Positions 1-9,046 of a DNA stretch of 64,000 nt are shown here, one piece after another. Under the pieces are notes generated by a model. That model made no database searches. It was not told the DNA's origin and worked only from the letters and a program-made list of their open reading frames with translations. This DNA is from Sphingomonas glacialis (GTDB lineage: Bacteria; Pseudomonadota; Alphaproteobacteria; Sphingomonadales; Sphingomonadaceae): the NCBI RefSeq assembly GCF_014653575.1, contig NZ_BNAQ01000002.1:372001-436000 (forward strand). The letters run 5' to 3'. The stretch's first letter is position 1. Each line of letters begins with the position of its first letter. Both the position numbers and the translations under genes were made by a program.

Positions 1-2329
1 AACCGCACCGTGCGGCCGCGACAAGGACGGCCGCGCCTTCACTTGCAACTTCCTGTTCCAGCCCGATGGCACGCTCGTCGCCCAGACGGGAACGCGCGTC
101 GGCATCTCCGGCGGCAGCGCAACGGGCCCGAGCGCAACGCCGGCCGGCAGCTTCATCGGCGGCAACGGCAACACGCGTCGTGAGGGCGAGCTCGTCCAGA
201 TCACGCCGGCGCTCAACCGCTACTCGGCGAACCTGATCGGCCACTTCGAAGTCTCGCCAGCGTTCGTTCCGTTCATCGAAGCCAAGTATGTCCGCACAGA
301 CTCGTACGGTCAGGGCGGTAGCGGCCCGGCGTTCTTCACCGGTTCGACGATCGGTGGATTGTATGAGCGCCCGCGCCTCGACAACCCGTATCTGAGCGCG
401 CAGGCACGTGGTGTGATCGCAGCTCAAGCGTTGGCTTCGATCGCCAACGGCCAGAGCCCTACCACCGGCGCAGCAATCTCCGCGGCAACGGCAGCAACAC
501 TGACCACGCAGGTCAACAACGGCAGCTATCGCTTCATCCTGCGCAAGAATCTCACCGATTTGGGGGTTCGCTCCGAGCAGGCCAAGCGTGAGACGTATCG
601 CTTCGTTGGCGGCGTCAAGGGCGTGTTCAACAAGGACTGGAACTACGAAGTCTCGGTCAACTACGGCGAGTTCGACGAAAAGACGAAGGTCCTTGGCAAC
701 GTCAACGTCCAGCGTGAACTGCTCGCGCTCGACACGACGCGCAACGCCGCCGGCCAGATCGTCTGCGCCGCGCAGATCGACCCGACCCGTGCGATCGATT
801 ACGGCAACGTGCCGAACCAGACGACGCTCAACGCCGACATCGCGGCGTGCCAGCCGCTGAACCCGTTCGGCCTTGGCAGCCCGTCGGCGGCGGCCAAGAA
901 CTACATCCTCCAGAACACGATTTCGTCGGGCAAGATCACGCAGCTCGACATCAACGCGTTCGTTGGCGGTAACACCGGTCAGTTCTTCAACCTGCCAGGC
1001 GGCCCGGTCGGCTTCGCAGTCGGCGGCGAATATCGTCGTGAGACGGCCTATTATCGTCAGGATCCACTCGTAGAGAACGGCTACACCTTCTATAACTCGA
1101 TCCCGGTTTTCAACCCGACCGCGTTCGAAGTGAAGGAAGCCTATGGCGAGCTCCGCTTGCCGTTCCTGAAGAACCTGCCCTTCGCCGAATCGCTCGAGGT
1201 CGATGCCGCAGGCCGGATCTCGAACTACAAGGGCTCAGCGGGCACAACCTACACGTACAATGTCGGTGGTGACTGGGCGCCCATCAGCGACATCCGCTTC
1301 CGCGTACAATATGCGCGCTCGGTGCGTGCACCGAACCTATCGGATCTGTACTCGCCGCAGAGCCAGAACTTTGCGCCGGGCTTTGGTGATCCGTGTTCAG
1401 CCGTAAACATCGCAAGCGGGACTCAATATCGCGCTGCCAACTGCACCGCGGCAGGCATCCCGACCGGCGGTGCAAACCCGTACAACTTCCAATATTCGCA
1501 GTCGCTGCAGATCGTGAGCGGCGGCAATCCTAACCTAAGCCCCGAAACCTCGGACTCTTACACCTACGGTGTGGTGCTCAAGCCACGGTTCGTGCCGGGT
1601 CTGACGATCTCGGTCGATTACTACAAGATTCGGGTCAACAACGTGATCACCGCGCCGTCGGCGCAGGGAATCGTAAACAGCTGCTACGATTCGCCGACCA
1701 CGAACAATCAGTTCTGCGCCCTGTTCAAGCGTGACAACGCATCCGGCGCGGTGACGGGCAACCCGTTCCGGATCATCGAAGGCAGCCTGCAGCAAACGGT
1801 GCTAAACTACGCCAAGCTCGCGGTGAGTGGTATCGACGTCGATGTCGCCTATTCGCACAAGTTCGGCGACGTGACGCTCGGCGCCCATGCGGTCTACACA
1901 CACGCAACGCAGAAGAACTCGTACACCGATCCGACCCAGCCCGGCTTCGCCGATACCACGCTGGGCGAGCTTGGTGCGCCGCGCGATGCGGCAAACCTGA
2001 CGCTGACCAGCGACTTCGGTCCGGTCTTCGCCAGTTACGAGATCCGCTATCTGTCGAAGCAGTCGGTCGGCGCGATTGAAAATCACGAGACGTTCCAGGG
2101 GCGCGAGCCGCAGAACCTCGACGATTTCACCACCCCGTTCTACCCTGATGTCGTTTACATGAACGCGCGTCTGGGCTTCAACGTTAAGGGTGGCTCGAAC
2201 TTCTACTTCGGCGTCGACAACCTCACGAACCAGGCCCCGCCGCTCGGCTCGACCGGCATCGGCGCTGGTTCGGGTATCTTCGAACCGATCGGTCGTCGTT
2301 TCTATGCGGGCTTCACCGCGAAGTTCTGA
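1..2329 (+). CDS. TonB-dependent outer-membrane receptor, 5'-truncated by window edge
   Basis: The frame is open from base 2 to the stop at 2327-2329, so the gene begins before the window; the first ATG at 359 is internal. About 775 codons are visible. They show the alternating aromatic/polar strands of a TonB-receptor barrel, surface loops containing cysteines, a segment reading VRAPNLSDLYSP that is typical of receptor barrels, and a C-terminal Phe as expected for BAM-dependent insertion. The signal peptide and plug domain lie outside. Such receptors import siderophores, vitamins or glycans; the substrate cannot be told here. A strong terminator follows directly. Confidence 0.93.
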   Translation, partial: TAPCGRDKDGRAFTCNFLFQPDGTLVAQTGTRVGISGGSATGPSATPAGSFIGGNGNTRREGELVQITPALNRYSANLIGHFEVSPAFVPFIEAKYVRTDSYGQGGSGPAFFTGSTIGGLYERPRLDNPYLSAQARGVIAAQALASIANGQSPTTGAAISAATAATLTTQVNNGSYRFILRKNLTDLGVRSEQAKRETYRFVGGVKGVFNKDWNYEVSVNYGEFDEKTKVLGNVNVQRELLALDTTRNAAGQIVCAAQIDPTRAIDYGNVPNQTTLNADIAACQPLNPFGLGSPSAAAKNYILQNTISSGKITQLDINAFVGGNTGQFFNLPGGPVGFAVGGEYRRETAYYRQDPLVENGYTFYNSIPVFNPTAFEVKEAYGELRLPFLKNLPFAESLEVDAAGRISNYKGSAGTTYTYNVGGDWAPISDIRFRVQYARSVRAPNLSDLYSPQSQNFAPGFGDPCSAVNIASGTQYRAANCTAAGIPTGGANPYNFQYSQSLQIVSGGNPNLSPETSDSYTYGVVLKPRFVPGLTISVDYYKIRVNNVITAPSAQGIVNSCYDSPTTNNQFCALFKRDNASGAVTGNPFRIIEGSLQQTVLNYAKLAVSGIDVDVAYSHKFGDVTLGAHAVYTHATQKNSYTDPTQPGFADTTLGELGAPRDAANLTLTSDFGPVFASYEIRYLSKQSVGAIENHETFQGREPQNLDDFTTPFYPDVVYMNARLGFNVKGGSNFYFGVDNLTNQAPPLGSTGIGAGSGIFEPIGRRFYAGFTAKF

Positions 2330-2351
2330 TCGGATCACGATCTACCTCAAT

Positions 2352-2387
2352 AAGGGGCCGGCGATGTTTCGCCGGTCCCTTTTTTTT
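2352..2387 (+). terminator. Rho-independent terminator of the TonB receptor gene
   Basis: A GC-rich stem of about 12 bp (one G-U pair) spans 2352-2363 and 2370-2381 around the loop ATGTTT and is followed by a run of T to 2387. It lies 22 bp after the receptor stop and just before the next gene, so it separates the two transcription units. Confidence 0.9.
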
Positions 2388-2401
2388 GTTAGCGCTCGGT
2401 G

Positions 2402-3382
2402 ATGAGCACCTTCGACAGCGTCGGCCAGGCCAATGCATTGCTGGCATCCGGCAACCGCCCGCGCGCCATCGCGCTGATCGAACAGGCCGCGGCCGCGGGT
2501 GAGCCCGACGCGCTGTTCACGCTCGCCATCTGGCTGATGTCGGGGGATCCGACACCGCGCGATCTGCCGCGTGCGCGCGGCGTTCTCCGGCGCTGCGTCG
2601 CAACGGGGCACCGCGATGCGGCGATGATCGAAGTCGCGCTCGCCGCAACGGGAGCGGGCGCCCCGACGGACTGGCAGCATGCGCTTGCACTGCTGCGACA
2701 GGCGGCAAGGACCGACCCGGTTGCCGCCAGCCATGTAGCGCTGCTCACCGAAATGACGTTGCGCGAAACCGGCGATCCGGTGTCGCTCCCGCAAGACGAA
2801 CTGCTCAGCGCGGCCCCGCAGGTGCGGCGCTACCCCGCGTTGCTGAGCCCCGCCGAATGCGCGCATATCATCGAGTGGACCGAGGGCCTGTTGCAGCCGG
2901 CGGTAGTGATCGATCCGCAAACGGGCCGGACGATGGTCCATCCGATCCGCACCTCGGACGGCGCGGTAATCAGCCCGGCGCGCGAGACGCTCGCGATCCA
3001 CGCGATCAATCGGCGGATCGCCGCGGTGAGCGCGACGCAGCCGCAGCAGGGCGAACCGCTCGCGGTGCTGCGCTACGCGCCCGGCCAGCAATATCGTCCG
3101 CACCTCGACACGATCACCGGCACCGCCAACCAGCGCGTGCTGACCGTGCTCGTCTATCTCAATGAGGGGTATAGCGGGGGAGAAACGATGTTCACCGCGA
3201 CGGGGCTGAAGGTTTCACCGCGGATCGGCGACGCGATCGTCTTTTCGAACGTGCTGCCCGATGGGCGGATCGATCAGCGCGCGATCCATGCCGGGCTGCC
3301 CGTGACGCACGGGATCAAGCGGCTGGCGACTCGCTGGATCCGCGCGCGCGCTTACGACCCGTGGAACCCGCCACGGCCATAG
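2402..3382 (+). CDS. 2OG-Fe(II) oxygenase (prolyl 4-hydroxylase type) with helical-repeat N-terminus
   Basis: The 326-residue protein has two parts. Residues 1-125 are alanine-rich helices resembling Sel1/TPR repeats. Residues about 140-320 form a prolyl 4-hydroxylase-like double-stranded beta-helix. The iron ligands are visible as H234 and D236 (YRPHLD) and H296 (IHAGLP), and K306 (GIKR) would bind 2-oxoglutarate. The enzyme is predicted to hydroxylate a protein side chain; its substrate is unknown. An in-frame GTG at 2399 precedes the ATG at 2402; either could start. Convergent with alr. Confidence 0.88.
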   Translation: MSTFDSVGQANALLASGNRPRAIALIEQAAAAGEPDALFTLAIWLMSGDPTPRDLPRARGVLRRCVATGHRDAAMIEVALAATGAGAPTDWQHALALLRQAARTDPVAASHVALLTEMTLRETGDPVSLPQDELLSAAPQVRRYPALLSPAECAHIIEWTEGLLQPAVVIDPQTGRTMVHPIRTSDGAVISPARETLAIHAINRRIAAVSATQPQQGEPLAVLRYAPGQQYRPHLDTITGTANQRVLTVLVYLNEGYSGGETMFTATGLKVSPRIGDAIVFSNVLPDGRIDQRAIHAGLPVTHGIKRLATRWIRARAYDPWNPPRP

Positions 3383-3392
3383 CCGCGTCCGC

Positions 3393-4424
3393 TCAGCCCC
3401 AGCGCCTTTCGAACCGCCGCCCCAACCCTGTCAGCAATTCATATTGCGACATGCCCGCGGCGGCCGCTGCCGCCGGCAACGCATAGTCGAGCGCGACCCA
3501 ATCGCCCTCGCCGAGCTCCGGCGCCGCCGCGACCGAGATCGCCGTCAAGTCCATCGACACGCGGCCGATCACCGGCAGCGCGGCAGCACCGACGTGCGCG
3601 GCGCCGGCATTGCTGAACCCGCGCCAATAGCCGTCGGCATAGCCGATGTTGAGGATCGCCACCTCGAGCGGGGCCGCGGCCGTGAACTGCGCATTATAGC
3701 CGATCGAATCGCCCGCCTGGAGGGTACGGCGCTGGAGGATCTGCGCTTCGGGGGTCACCACTTGCCCGACCACGCCCGCCAGTTCGCCGCGCGGCACGCC
3801 CCCGTAGAGCGCGAGCCCGGGTCGCGTGAGGTCGAAGGCATAGTCGGCGCCAAGCGCGATTCCCGCCGAATTGGCGAGGCTCAGCCGCCGTGCGGCGGTG
3901 CGCCCGCCGAGCCCGCGCAACGCCGCTGCCTGCCGCGCATTCATCGCGCTGTCTTCGTCGGCGCAGGCGAGATGGCTCATCAGCGTGTCGATCGCCAGGC
4001 CATCGAGCAACCCGCTTGCGACCTCGGCGATCGATACGCCGAGCCGGTTCATGCCGGTATCGACCATCACGTCGCACCGCCCGCCGCCACTCTCGCGCCA
4101 GCGCGCGACGTGCGCCGCAGTATTGAGCACCGGGCGCGCGATACCGCTCGTGGCCGCCGTCATGTCCTCGGCGCGCACGCCGTGCAGCACGGCGATGTCG
4201 AAGCCGAGCCCGGCAAGGCGCTCGGCCTCGCCCCAGCTCGCGACGAAGAAATCGCGGCATCCCGCCCCCGCCAGGCGCTCGGCGACACCCGCTGCGCCGA
4301 GGCCATAGCCATCGGCCTTGATCGCCGCGCCGCACGCCGCCGCGCCGCTCAGCGCGTCGAGCGCGCGCCAGTTCGCGACGAGCGCGGCGGTGTCGAGGCG
4401 GAGGCGGAGCGCGGCATCGGTCAT
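3393..4424 (-). CDS. alr: Alanine racemase
   Basis: PLP-dependent interconversion of L- and D-alanine for peptidoglycan. From the ATG at 4424 the protein is 343 residues. The PLP lysine is K36 in AIKADGYGLG, the second catalytic base is Y243 in SIGYNAQF, and the C-terminal barrel motif RVSMDLTAI is present. An upstream ATG at 4454 is in frame but adds a 10-residue tail that does not look conserved. The gene follows the MHS transporter on the same strand, 45 bp away, and may be co-transcribed with it. Confidence 0.93.
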   Translation of the reverse strand: MTDAALRLRLDTAALVANWRALDALSGAAACGAAIKADGYGLGAAGVAERLAGAGCRDFFVASWGEAERLAGLGFDIAVLHGVRAEDMTAATSGIARPVLNTAAHVARWRESGGGRCDVMVDTGMNRLGVSIAEVASGLLDGLAIDTLMSHLACADEDSAMNARQAAALRGLGGRTAARRLSLANSAGIALGADYAFDLTRPGLALYGGVPRGELAGVVGQVVTPEAQILQRRTLQAGDSIGYNAQFTAAAPLEVAILNIGYADGYWRGFSNAGAAHVGAAALPVIGRVSMDLTAISVAAAPELGEGDWVALDYALPAAAAAAGMSQYELLTGLGRRFERRWG

Positions 4425-4469
4425 GCCAGAGCGGTTAGCCGCCGCGGCAGGCACGCGCCAGCCCGGCGT

Positions 4470-6083
4470 TCAGTCGGCGCTCGCGCGACCGGGCTTGCTT
4501 TCCTCGAGGCCATAGAGCGTGACGACCAGCGCCATCGCCACCACCGCGATCGTGTACCACAGCCCGGCATAGGGATTGCCCGTGCGCGCGACGATCACCT
4601 GGCTGATCAGCGGCAGGAAGCCGCCGAAATAGCCGGTGCCGAAATGATAGGGGATCGACATCGAGCTGTAGCGGATCCGCGGCGGGAACATCTCCGACAG
4701 CAGGGCGGCGACCGGGCCATAAGTGATTCCGGCGAGCGCGCTGAGCGCAAGGATCGCGAGCAGGATCAGCACGATATTGCCCGGCGACGGCACGACCGGG
4801 CGCAGATCGTACCCGCCGTTCGCGAGCGCGGCATCGAGCCCGGCATCGCTGAGATCGTCGACGCCCACGCCGCCGATCAGCACCAGCGTCACCGGGGTGT
4901 GCGCCTTGGTATACGGCACGCCCTTTTTCGACAGATAGTCGAGCAAGCGGCGGCATTCGGTCGGCTTGGCCGGAAACAGGTCGTATTGGCACGCAGGCCC
5001 CGACACGACGACGGGCGCGCGCTTGGCGGCATGCGCGAGTTCGGGGTTGGCGGCGCTGCCCATCACCCAGAAGATCGGAAAGAGCAGCACGAGCGTCAGC
5101 GCATAGCCGATCACGATCGGCGTCTTGCGCCCGACTCGGTCCGACAGCCAGCCGAACAGCACGAAGAACCCAAGCCCGCCGAGCGCGCCGAATCCGACGA
5201 TCAACTGGGCGGCGGTTTCCTGGACGCGCATCGTGCCTTGCAGGAACGACAGCACAGTGAACATCGCGGTGTACCAGATCACCGTCAGCCCGGCGGCGAT
5301 GCCGAACAGCGCGACGAACAGCCGCTTGAGGTTGCCGGGATAGGTGAAGCTTTCGGTGAACGGGTTCTTCGCGGTCTCGCCCGCCGCCTTCATTTGTTTG
5401 AATACCGGGCTCTCGGACAGTTTGAGCCGCATCCACAGCGACACGCCGAGCAGCACGAGCGAGAAGACGAACGGCACCCGCCAGCCCCATGCGTCCCACA
5501 TTCCTGCCAGCATCAGCGCCTTGGCGAGCAACACGACGGCGAGGCTGAGGATGAATCCGCCAGCCACACTCGCTTGAATGAAGCTCGTGAAATAGCCGCT
5601 CCGCCCGGGTGGCGAATGCTCGGCGACATAGATCGCCGCGCCGCCATATTCACCGCCGAGCGCGAGCCCCTGCAGGATTCGCAGTCCGATCACGACGAAC
5701 GGCGCGGCGAGCCCGATCGTCGCCGCGCTCGGCACCAGGCCGACTCCGGCGGTGGCGAGGCCCATCAGCGTGATCGTGACGAGGAAGGTATATTTGCGCC
5801 CGAGCTTGTCGCCGAGAAAGCCGAACAGGATCGCGCCGAGCGGGCGGAAGCCGAACCCGACCGCGAACCCCGCCCAGGCGTAGAGCGTCTGGAGCAGCTC
5901 GCTTTGCGCGGGAAAGAAGGTCCGCCCGATGATCCCCGAGGCAGCAAGCGTGCCGTAGATGAAGAAATCATACCATTCGAAGATCGTGCCGAGCGACGAG
6001 GCAGTGATGATGAGCTGGATGTCCTTGCGGCTCGGCGTCACCGGCACGTCCGGCCCCACATCGCTCGCCAAGATCGTCGCCAT
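4470..6083 (-). CDS. MFS transporter, metabolite:H+ symporter (MHS/ProP-like) family
   Basis: Inner-membrane 12-helix secondary transporter of about 537 residues. The N-terminal signature reads GTIFEWYDFFIYG and the loop 2-3 motif GDKLGRKYTF is clear; its second copy, SDRVGRKTPI, lies in the C-terminal half. LGGEYGGAAIYVAEH is typical of the MHS group. An extra hydrophilic stretch of about 80 residues containing two cysteines (PACQYD and TECRRL) interrupts the second half between helices. The substrate is not predictable, probably an organic acid or osmolyte. The chosen start MATILAS (6083) is one of two near ATGs; 6098 is also possible. Confidence 0.88.
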   Translation of the reverse strand: MATILASDVGPDVPVTPSRKDIQLIITASSLGTIFEWYDFFIYGTLAASGIIGRTFFPAQSELLQTLYAWAGFAVGFGFRPLGAILFGFLGDKLGRKYTFLVTITLMGLATAGVGLVPSAATIGLAAPFVVIGLRILQGLALGGEYGGAAIYVAEHSPPGRSGYFTSFIQASVAGGFILSLAVVLLAKALMLAGMWDAWGWRVPFVFSLVLLGVSLWMRLKLSESPVFKQMKAAGETAKNPFTESFTYPGNLKRLFVALFGIAAGLTVIWYTAMFTVLSFLQGTMRVQETAAQLIVGFGALGGLGFFVLFGWLSDRVGRKTPIVIGYALTLVLLFPIFWVMGSAANPELAHAAKRAPVVVSGPACQYDLFPAKPTECRRLLDYLSKKGVPYTKAHTPVTLVLIGGVGVDDLSDAGLDAALANGGYDLRPVVPSPGNIVLILLAILALSALAGITYGPVAALLSEMFPPRIRYSSMSIPYHFGTGYFGGFLPLISQVIVARTGNPYAGLWYTIAVVAMALVVTLYGLEESKPGRASAD

Positions 6084-6178
6084 TCTCACCATCCCCACCC
6101 ATGCTTCGGGTCCGGCGCGACGATAAGCGGTTTCGCCCGTGCGGCAAGACGCATCCCGCCAGCCCGGCGCGCAGCGGG

Positions 6179-6463
6179 TTATCCGGCGTCGCGCACGCGC
6201 TCGTGATGGCGGATCACTTCGTCGATGATGAAGCGCAGGAACTTCTCGCTGAAATCGGGGTCGAGATCGGCTTGCTTGGCGAGCCCGCGCAGCCGCGCGA
6301 TCTGCGATTCCTCACGCCCCGGATCGGCGGGCGGCAACCCAGCGGACGCCTTGTAGCGCCCGACCGCCTGCGTCGTCTTGAAGCGCTCGGCGAGCAGAAA
6401 GACCAGCGCCGCATCGATATTGTCGATGCTCTGGCGGTATCCGTTCAGCGTCTCGTCGGCCAC
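6179..6463 (-). CDS. Chorismate mutase, AroQ class (monofunctional)
   Basis: A 94-residue all-helical protein that converts chorismate to prephenate for Phe/Tyr synthesis. The first helix reads RQSIDNIDAALVFLLAERF; the pattern R-(x)n-D-x2-(I/L) and the catalytic K/R residues (KASAGLPPADPGREE, RLRGLA) match AroQ mutases. The open frame extends upstream, but a GTG at 6463 with GGGGAG six bases before it is the convincing start. Prephenate dehydratase is encoded elsewhere in the window (31319-32209), so the two activities are separate proteins here. Divergent from the prenyl synthase gene. Confidence 0.88.
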   Translation of the reverse strand: MADETLNGYRQSIDNIDAALVFLLAERFKTTQAVGRYKASAGLPPADPGREESQIARLRGLAKQADLDPDFSEKFLRFIIDEVIRHHERVRDAG

Positions 6464-6570
6464 CGATTGCTCCCCATCTGATGTCCTCGCCCTATTGCGG
6501 GCACGGGAGGGCCCATGCAAGCCGGGAAACGCTTGCCTTTGGGCGCGCGCGCGGCCACATCGCACGCCAC

Positions 6571-7587
6571 ATGAGCGCCACCCTTCTCCGCCTCGATCCG
6601 AGCCGCGCCCAGCCCTCGCTGGAGCCGATGGTGCAACTCGTCACCGGCGACATGAACATGGTCAATGCCGTGATCCTGTCGCGGATGCAGTCCGAGATTC
6701 CGCTGATCCCCGAACTCGCCGGGCATTTGATCGCCGGCGGCGGCAAGCGGATGCGCCCGATGCTGACGCTCGCGAGCGCACGGCTGCTGAGCTATTCGGG
6801 CACGCGGCATCACCGCCTCGCCGCCGCGGTCGAGTTCATCCACACTGCCACGCTGCTCCACGACGATGTCGTCGACGGATCCGATCTGCGCCGCGGGAAG
6901 CGCACCGCCAACCTCATCTGGGGCAACCCGGCGAGCGTGCTCGTCGGCGATTTCCTGTTCAGCCGCTCGTTCGAGCTGATGGTCGAGGACGGATCGCTGA
7001 AAGTGCTCGGGATCCTCGCGGGCGCAAGCGCGATCATCGCCGAGGGCGAGGTCAACCAGCTCACCGCCGCGCGTCGGATCGACACGCCCGAGGAGCGCTA
7101 TCTCGACATTATCGGCGCGAAGACCGCGGCTTTGTTCGCCGCGGCCTGCCGCGTCTCTGCGGTCGTCGCCGAGCGCCCCGAGGCCGAAGAGCTCGCGCTC
7201 GATTCGTACGGGCGCAACCTCGGCATCGCGTTCCAGCTGGTCGACGATGCGATCGACTATGTCTCCGACGCGGGGACGATGGGCAAGGATGCCGGCGACG
7301 ATTTCCGCGAAGGCAAGGCGACGCTCCCGGTGATCCTCGCTTATGCGCGCGGCAATCCGGAGGATCGCGTGTTCTGGAAGGCGGCAATCGAAGGGCATCG
7401 CAACAGCGACGCGGATTTCGAGCGTGCGATCGAGCTCGTTCGGGCGACGCGCGCGGTCGACGACACGCTCGCGCGGGCGCGCCATTACGGCCAGCGCGCG
7501 ATCGATGCGCTGGCGATCTTCGCCAACGGCAAGGCCAAGGACGCAATGGTCGAAGCCGTCGAATTCGCGATCGCGCGCGCCTACTAA
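6571..7587 (+). CDS. ispB: Polyprenyl (octaprenyl/decaprenyl-type) diphosphate synthase
   Basis: Trans-prenyltransferase of 338 residues that makes the long isoprenoid side chain of ubiquinone from farnesyl diphosphate and IPP. The first aspartate-rich motif is DDVVD (residues 98-102), followed by the RRGK segment; the second is DDAID (225-229). GGGKRMRP is the IPP-binding region. The ATG at 6571 (MSATLL) was chosen over one at 6481 because conservation starts near it. The chain length (C40 or C50; sphingomonads usually make Q-10) cannot be decided from sequence alone. Confidence 0.92.
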   Translation: MSATLLRLDPSRAQPSLEPMVQLVTGDMNMVNAVILSRMQSEIPLIPELAGHLIAGGGKRMRPMLTLASARLLSYSGTRHHRLAAAVEFIHTATLLHDDVVDGSDLRRGKRTANLIWGNPASVLVGDFLFSRSFELMVEDGSLKVLGILAGASAIIAEGEVNQLTAARRIDTPEERYLDIIGAKTAALFAAACRVSAVVAERPEAEELALDSYGRNLGIAFQLVDDAIDYVSDAGTMGKDAGDDFREGKATLPVILAYARGNPEDRVFWKAAIEGHRNSDADFERAIELVRATRAVDDTLARARHYGQRAIDALAIFANGKAKDAMVEAVEFAIARAY

Positions 7588-7691
7588 GCCGCGCGCCCGG
7601 TCGGCCTTTCGATCTTTCCAATGCCACGGAAAGGCGCATAGTGGCGGCGCGGTTGGACGTCGAGCGGACGATCGCAACAAGAGGATCGAGT

Positions 7692-7880
7692 ATGTTCGTC
7701 GATTTCCAGAACCAGTGGAGCCCACCCGAGCCCCCCGCGCCAAAGCCCGCGCCACGGCAGAACAAACGCGCCGAGTCGATCACCGCCTGGATCATCGGTT
7801 TCAATCTCGTGATGCTCTTGGTCGGCCCGCTCGCCGGCGCGACGCTGTTCGACGCCGTGGTGGCGATGTTCAAGCACTGA
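7692..7880 (+). CDS. Small single-span membrane protein of unknown function
   Basis: A 62-residue protein with a good ribosome binding site (GAGG at 7682). The N-terminal 25 residues are Pro-rich and polar, followed by basic residues (QNKRAES) and one long hydrophobic helix at about residues 30-60, so the N-terminus is predicted to be cytoplasmic. It lies 104 bp after the prenyl synthase gene and is convergent with the CDF exporter. No family was recognised. Codon use and GC match the neighbours, so it looks like a real resident gene. Confidence 0.68.
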   Translation: MFVDFQNQWSPPEPPAPKPAPRQNKRAESITAWIIGFNLVMLLVGPLAGATLFDAVVAMFKH

Positions 7881-7901
7881 CGCGCGACACCGCCCCGGCG
7901 G

Positions 7902-8852
7902 TTAGCAGCCGAGCTTCGGCTCGGTCGCGTCGGCCCCGTCGAGTTCGACTTGCAACGTCGCATGGCCGATCCCGAAATGCGCCTTGAGCATCGTCCGCGC
8001 GCGGTCGAGGAAGGCATCGCCCGGATGCCCGCCGGGCATGACGAGATGCGCGGTCAGCACGGTCTCGGTCGTGCTCATCGGCCAGATATGGACGTGATGC
8101 ACCCGCGCGACGCCCGGCAGTTCGCGCAATTCTTCCCACACCGCGTCCGAATCGATGCTGCGCGGCACCGCCGCCAGCGCCATCTCGACCGATTCGCGGA
8201 GCAAGCCCCAGGTCTGCAGGAAGATCAGCACCGCGATGACGATGCTGACGATCGGATCGATCCAGGTCGCCCCCGAGAGCCAGATCACCAGTCCCGACAC
8301 GACGACCCCCGCGGACACCATCGCATCGCTCAGCATGTGGAGATAGGCGCCGCGGATGTTGAGATCGTCCTTGCGGCCGCGCATGAACAGCAACGCGGTC
8401 ACCCCGTTCACGACGATCCCCGCGCCCGCGACCCAGGCGACGGTCGGCCCGTCGACCGGCGCGGGCGTCGCGATCCGCTGCACCGCCTCGAGCACGATCG
8501 CGCCGAGCGCGACGAGCAGCAGCAGCGCGTTGAGCAAGGCCGCGAGGATCGTCGAGCCCTTGAGCCCATAGGTGAAGCGCTTCGACGCCGCGCGCCGCCC
8601 GAGCGCGATCGCCGCCCAGGCCGCGCCGAGCCCGAGCACGTCGGACAGATTGTGCCCGGCATCGGCGAGCAGCGCGACCGACCCCGCGATCAGCCCAAAC
8701 ACGACTTCGGCGACGATGAAGCCGAGGTTGAGCGTGATGCCGATCGCAAACGCCCGGTCGTGGCCCGCGGCGGGCGGACCGTGGTCGTGCCCGGCATGGC
8801 TATGGCCTGCGCCATGCGAATGCCCGTGATGATGATGCGAATGGCCGGCCAC
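7902..8852 (-). CDS. Cation diffusion facilitator (zinc/cobalt/cadmium efflux, CzcD/ZitB-like)
   Basis: A 316-residue inner-membrane metal/proton antiporter. The N-terminus is a His-rich, probably metal-binding tail (HSHHHHGHSHGAGHSH). The transport site is seen in helix 2 (HNLSD) and helix 5 (MLSDAMVSAG), and the C-terminal cytoplasmic domain carries HHVHIW. The start is a GTG at 8852 with GGAG six bases upstream; longer ATG versions have no conserved sequence. The metal is most likely Zn2+, by analogy with His-rich CDF members. Divergent from hrpB across about 190 bp in which I see nothing else. Confidence 0.92.
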   Translation of the reverse strand: MAGHSHHHHGHSHGAGHSHAGHDHGPPAAGHDRAFAIGITLNLGFIVAEVVFGLIAGSVALLADAGHNLSDVLGLGAAWAAIALGRRAASKRFTYGLKGSTILAALLNALLLLVALGAIVLEAVQRIATPAPVDGPTVAWVAGAGIVVNGVTALLFMRGRKDDLNIRGAYLHMLSDAMVSAGVVVSGLVIWLSGATWIDPIVSIVIAVLIFLQTWGLLRESVEMALAAVPRSIDSDAVWEELRELPGVARVHHVHIWPMSTTETVLTAHLVMPGGHPGDAFLDRARTMLKAHFGIGHATLQVELDGADATEPKLGC

Positions 8853-9046
8853 GACGATCTCCGAAACTCTGGACGCCCGCCTAGCATCGCGATTGCGGGA
8901 TATACTAGGACGTTGGGAATGCCGCCGCAGTTCCCTCGCCATGCGTCGATCGATCGCACGATATCGCGCTGTCCCCGTGGCGCGCGATCGGGCAAGGCGC
9001 TGCGTATCGTGGCCACCCTTCCCCTTCCCCATCTGCGGTGTTTGGC

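Noticed and set aside
3444..6206. Plus-strand open frame of 920 codons opposite alr and the MHS transporter
   Set aside because: Antisense to two well-recognised genes and has no domain; composition is dominated by Arg, Glu and Asp typical of shadow frames.
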